The notes beneath the pieces are model-generated. The model did no database searches and was not told the DNA's origin. It saw nothing but the letters and a program-made list of their open reading frames with translations. This document shows, piece after piece, positions 12,334 to 14,636 of a DNA stretch of 14,636 bases. Both the position numbers and the translations under genes were made by a program. Source of the DNA: Clostridia bacterium DTU080 (GTDB lineage: Bacteria; Bacillota; Limnochordia; DTU080). Positions within the stretch are counted from its first letter, which is position 1. The number at the start of each line of letters is the position of its first letter. The stretch spans positions 1-14,636 of the forward strand of contig LFTP01000251.1 of assembly GCA_001513395.1 (NCBI GenBank), in the 5' to 3' direction.

Positions 12334-12388
12334 AAAACCAAAAAAGAAAGAGCGACGGACTGTGATCATCAGTCAATCGCTCTCTTTC
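12334..12388 (-). terminator. Intrinsic terminator of tRNA-Trp
   Basis: A nested hairpin pairs AAAGAGCGA (12347-12355) with TCGCTCT...TTT (12377-12387, CT bulge), with an inner stem GACTG/CAGTC (12358-12374). On the - strand it is followed by a T-rich run (12334-12345, complement of AAAACCAAAAAA). It begins 3 nt behind the tRNA 3' end. There is no T-run on the + side, so it serves the tRNA, although it may also protect the end of the + strand message. Confidence 0.85.
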
Positions 12389-12390
12389 GT

Positions 12391-12466
12391 TGGCAGGGGT
12401 AGAAGGATTCGAACCCTCACTTACGGTTTTGGAGACCGTCGTGCTAGCCGTTAACACCATACCCCT
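12391..12466 (-). tRNA. tRNA-Trp (CCA anticodon)
   Basis: A 76-nt cloverleaf. The 7-bp acceptor stem AGGGGTA/TACCCCT is followed by discriminator G and an encoded CCA. The D stem is GTGT/GCAC, the anticodon stem ACGGT/ACCGT with loop CTCCAAA (anticodon CCA, reads UGG), the variable loop is 4 nt, and the T arm is GAGGG-TTCGAAT-CCTTC with one G-U pair. It is a complete functional gene standing alone, with its own promoter and terminator. Confidence 0.96.
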
Positions 12467-12477
12467 CTGACGAGGAT

Positions 12478-12507
12478 AGTATAGCACACGGCTGGTAGCG
12501 AGGTCAA
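12478..12507 (-). promoter_or_regulatory. Promoter of tRNA-Trp
   Basis: On the - strand TTGACC (12502-12507) and TATACT (12478-12483) are spaced by 18 bp, each one base from consensus. The -10 box ends 11 nt before the mature tRNA 5' end, so the precursor leader is only a few bases long. Confidence 0.7.
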
Positions 12508-12520
12508 GCGTTTGCGAGCC

Positions 12521-12931
12521 TCAACTGATATGCTTTGTCGTACCTACCCCAAACATACCGCCTAGCATCGCACTTACACACAGCGCCAAAGCCCGCAACA
12601 TGAACTCAGAGCTGGCCAATACCAGAATCCCCCGGCGCCCTGCCGGCAGTGTCATGGCTATGACATACAGCAAACCTACGAGCGCTCCATGCATCCACCC
12701 GACGCGACCGGCGATTCTGCCGCCTACCACGCCTCCTATGATGGCGCTGCCATAATTGATGGCCCGCAGGAGAAACGTAGATGGTCCCTCCCACTCACTC
12801 AGAGCCAAGACCAAGCTGACTACGATCCCGGCAAGCAACGTTACGCCAGCTCCCATGAGCACCCCGGCAGCCAGGGCTCGGCCGGAGAGCAATCTCCGCC
12901 CTGACGATGCTCCTCCCCGTCGCTCCCCCAT
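12521..12931 (-). CDS. TIGR04086/DUF3792 (YrzE-like) membrane protein
   Basis: A 136-aa protein with four likely membrane segments (numbered from the ATG): about 18-43 (AAGVLMGAGVTLLAGIVVSL), 53-72 (INYGSAIIGGVVGGRIAG), 78-95 (MHGALVGLLYVIAMTLP) and 108-128 (RALALCVSAMLGGMFGVG). The Gly-rich second helix GGVVGGRIAGR and the short linkers are typical of the small Firmicute family TIGR04086, often linked to yajC/sec genes; its function is unknown. The open frame reaches GTG 12979, but ATG 12931 has AGGGGGTG about 6 nt upstream and is preferred. It lies between the tRNA and the EF-G-like gene, all on the - strand. Confidence 0.65.
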   Translation of the reverse strand: MGERRGGASSGRRLLSGRALAAGVLMGAGVTLLAGIVVSLVLALSEWEGPSTFLLRAINYGSAIIGGVVGGRIAGRVGWMHGALVGLLYVIAMTLPAGRRGILVLASSEFMLRALALCVSAMLGGMFGVGTTKHIS

Positions 12932-13037
12932 TTTCGCACCCCCTGTGGCTCTTGTGAGTGGGAGGTCGCCGACCTTCACCCGACAATGGATCGAGGCGTT
13001 ACTCTAGACTATGCGTGAAAAGTCAGCGTTAGTCTCT

Positions 13038-14636
13038 CTAGGAATCCTGTTCCTGTTTGGCAGCCTCTATCACTTGCTGGGTAATGGGCGCCGGTACTTC
13101 CTCGTAATGATCGAACTCCATGGTGAAGTCGCCCCGACCCTGGGTCATGGAACGCAGATCAATGGCGTATCGGAAAAGCTCAGCCAAGGGGGCTTGCGCT
13201 CGGATACGCTGCAACCCGTTTTCGGGATCCATACCGAGGATACGACCGCGCTTTTTGTTGAGATCGCCGATGACGTCTCCCATATACTCTTCGGGAACGA
13301 TCACATCGATGCTATAGATGGGTTCAAGAAGAACCGGATTGGCATCCATGAACGCCTTCCTGAAGGCCATGGAAGCGGCCAGCTTAAAGGCCATTTCCGA
13401 GGAGTCCACTTCGTGATACGATCCATCCAACAAAGTGACTCGGCAATCGACCACTTCGTATCCGGCCAAGACGCCTTCCGCCATTGTCTCCCGAATACCT
13501 TTTTCGACGGCAGGGATATACTGTTTGGGTACCGCTCCGCCGAAGATCTTGTCTACAAACTCAAATCCACTGCCTACCGGAAGCGGCTCAACCTCGATGA
13601 TGACGTGTCCGTATTGTCCGCGGCCTCCGCTCTGCTTCCTGTGACGGTACTCCGCGGTAACCTTCGAACGGACGGTCTCTTTATAGGGCACACGAGGTTC
13701 CTTCGTTATTGCAGAAACGCCGAACTTCCTCGACAGCCTGGAGAGCATGACTTCCAGATGCAAGTCACCGAGACCGGAGATCAGCAACTCAGCAGAAACT
13801 GGGCTCTTCTCCACGGTAAAGGTGGGATCCTCTTCCGCCAACCGAGTGAAGCCCGCCCCGATCTTCTCTTCATCGCCTTTCGCCTTAGGCTCGGCCGCCA
13901 TGGAGATCTTGGGTTTCGGAAACTCAACGAAGCTCAGACGAACCGCCTTGTCACGAGAACAAAGCGTGTCACCAGTTGTCGTGACTTGAAGCTTGGCCAC
14001 ACCGGCGATATCTCCGGCGTATACCTCATCTACAGGCAGGTGCTCTTTGCCGCGCAGCACAAAGATCTGACCAAGACGTTCATCCCGGTTCTGATTGGCA
14101 TTGTGCAACACCGAGTCAGACTTGACCACTCCGGAGATAACGCGGAAGATGCTCATCTTACCGACATACGGGTCAGCCATGGTCTTAAAGACCTGCAGTA
14201 CAGGCGCCCCGGACGGATCGATCTCCAACTCTGCCTCAGAGCCGTCGCTGACCTTAACGGCAGCCGGAGCCTTGCCCTCCAGCGGTGACGGCAGGCAATC
14301 TTTGATGATCTCAAACAGATGGCCAATGCCGATCTCTTTGGTGGCCGAACCGCACAGCAGAGGGATGAGCTCCCCGGACTTTACACCGGCGCGAAGCCCC
14401 GAAATGAGCTCTTCCTCAGTGAGAGGTTCATCCTCGAGGAACTTCATGGTCAGCTCATCGTCTGTAGCCGCGATAGCCTCCACCATGGTAGCTCGAGCCT
14501 CTTCCACTTCGTCCGTCATGTCCGCAGGGATATCCGTCTCTTTCAGCTCTCCCCCATCCTCAGCCACGTAAGCCTTCATCTGTACCAGATCTACATAGCC
14601 GGAAAACTGTTCGGCGCTTCCGATGGGCAAAGAAAT
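13038..14636 (-). CDS. Elongation factor G-like protein, 3' part (5' end outside window)
   Basis: About 532 residues of an EF-G-type translational GTPase; the frame stays open to the window edge, so the N-terminal GTPase motifs lie outside. Seen in order: the end of the G domain (PIGSAEQFSGYVDLV), domain II (VLQVFKTMADPYVGKMSIFRVISG), domain III (LAEEDPTFTVE, GLGDLHLEV), domain IV (SGGRGQYGHVIIEVEPL) and domain V (LEPIYSIDVIVPEEYMGDVIGDL, KKRGRI, TQGRGDFTMEFDHYEEVP). Housekeeping EF-G usually sits in the str operon with tuf and ribosomal genes; here the neighbours are a small membrane gene and tRNA-Trp, and the sequence looks more like the second EF-G-like group (FusA2/TTHA1498 type), whose role is unclear. 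That subfamily choice is tentative. Confidence 0.93.
   Translation of the reverse strand: MSLPIGSAEQFSGYVDLVQMKAYVAEDGGELKETDIPADMTDEVEEARATMVEAIAATDDELTMKFLEDEPLTEEELISGLRAGVKSGELIPLLCGSATKEIGIGHLFEIIKDCLPSPLEGKAPAAVKVSDGSEAELEIDPSGAPVLQVFKTMADPYVGKMSIFRVISGVVKSDSVLHNANQNRDERLGQIFVLRGKEHLPVDEVYAGDIAGVAKLQVTTTGDTLCSRDKAVRLSFVEFPKPKISMAAEPKAKGDEEKIGAGFTRLAEEDPTFTVEKSPVSAELLISGLGDLHLEVMLSRLSRKFGVSAITKEPRVPYKETVRSKVTAEYRHRKQSGGRGQYGHVIIEVEPLPVGSGFEFVDKIFGGAVPKQYIPAVEKGIRETMAEGVLAGYEVVDCRVTLLDGSYHEVDSSEMAFKLAASMAFRKAFMDANPVLLEPIYSIDVIVPEEYMGDVIGDLNKKRGRILGMDPENGLQRIRAQAPLAELFRYAIDLRSMTQGRGDFTMEFDHYEEVPAPITQQVIEAAKQEQDS

Noticed and set aside
10512..12466. Integrative element made of a tyrosine recombinase near tRNA-Trp
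   Set aside because: No excisionase, other element genes or copy of the tRNA 3' end were seen, and the tRNA is about 0.9 kb away in a normal gene context.
13011..14288. 425-codon open frame on the + strand
   Set aside because: It lies antisense to the well-conserved EF-G-like gene; its translation has no recognisable domain and its length follows from the codon bias of the real gene.

Overview
The window looks like a piece of chromosome from a spore-forming Bacillota (Firmicute), probably a deep-branching, moderately GC-rich one. The evidence is a SpoVK-type sporulation ATPase, the sporulation sigma factor SigH, a YpmA-like protein, a Gram-positive LexA with Bacillus-type SOS boxes, a YneA-like LysM protein, strong Shine-Dalgarno sites and many TTG/GTG starts. 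The meso-diaminopimelate dehydrogenase is of the short type known from Symbiobacterium. No rRNA, CRISPR array, transposon or prophage was seen.

Layout. (1) 0.1-2.6 kb, + strand: an overlapping cluster of a SpoVK-like AAA+ ATPase, a small Era-like GTPase, a membrane protein with two DDxxDxxxD motifs (UbiA-like) and a small one-helix protein. It meets head-on a - strand diaminopimelate dehydrogenase gene. (2) 3.5-5.5 kb: a PLP-dependent YnbB-family gene, then S-adenosylmethionine decarboxylase (speH) with its own promoter, a folded leader and a terminator. (3) 5.7-8.4 kb: sigH with a terminator, then mgtC-like, surE, a small two-helix membrane protein and a ypmA-like gene. (4) 8.4-9.4 kb: about 290 bases of non-coding, highly foldable sequence ending in an intrinsic terminator, an unknown 133-aa gene, more hairpins and a possible 18-aa peptide. 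(5) 9.4-10.5 kb: lexA divergent from a yneA-like gene, with SOS operators inside the promoters. (6) 10.5-11.8 kb: a Xer-type tyrosine recombinase with an extended N-terminal part; 44 bp upstream of its start lies a perfect 14-bp-arm palindrome with dif-like layout. (7) 11.9-14.6 kb: a stress-protein-like gene, tRNA-Trp with promoter and terminator, a four-helix membrane protein and the C-terminal part of an EF-G-like factor that runs off the window.

Context. In Bacillus subtilis, spoVK, hflX (ynbA), ynbB and glnRA lie close together and lexA/yneA follow not far away, all near the replication terminus and dif (recalled, not searched). This window keeps that general neighbourhood. Genes to the left mostly read right and genes beyond 9.4 kb mostly read left, as expected around a terminus. 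The main leads are therefore the recombinase/palindrome pair as a possible single-recombinase chromosome dimer resolution system, the speH leader as an undescribed polyamine-pathway RNA switch, and the structured RNA at 8.4-8.7 kb.
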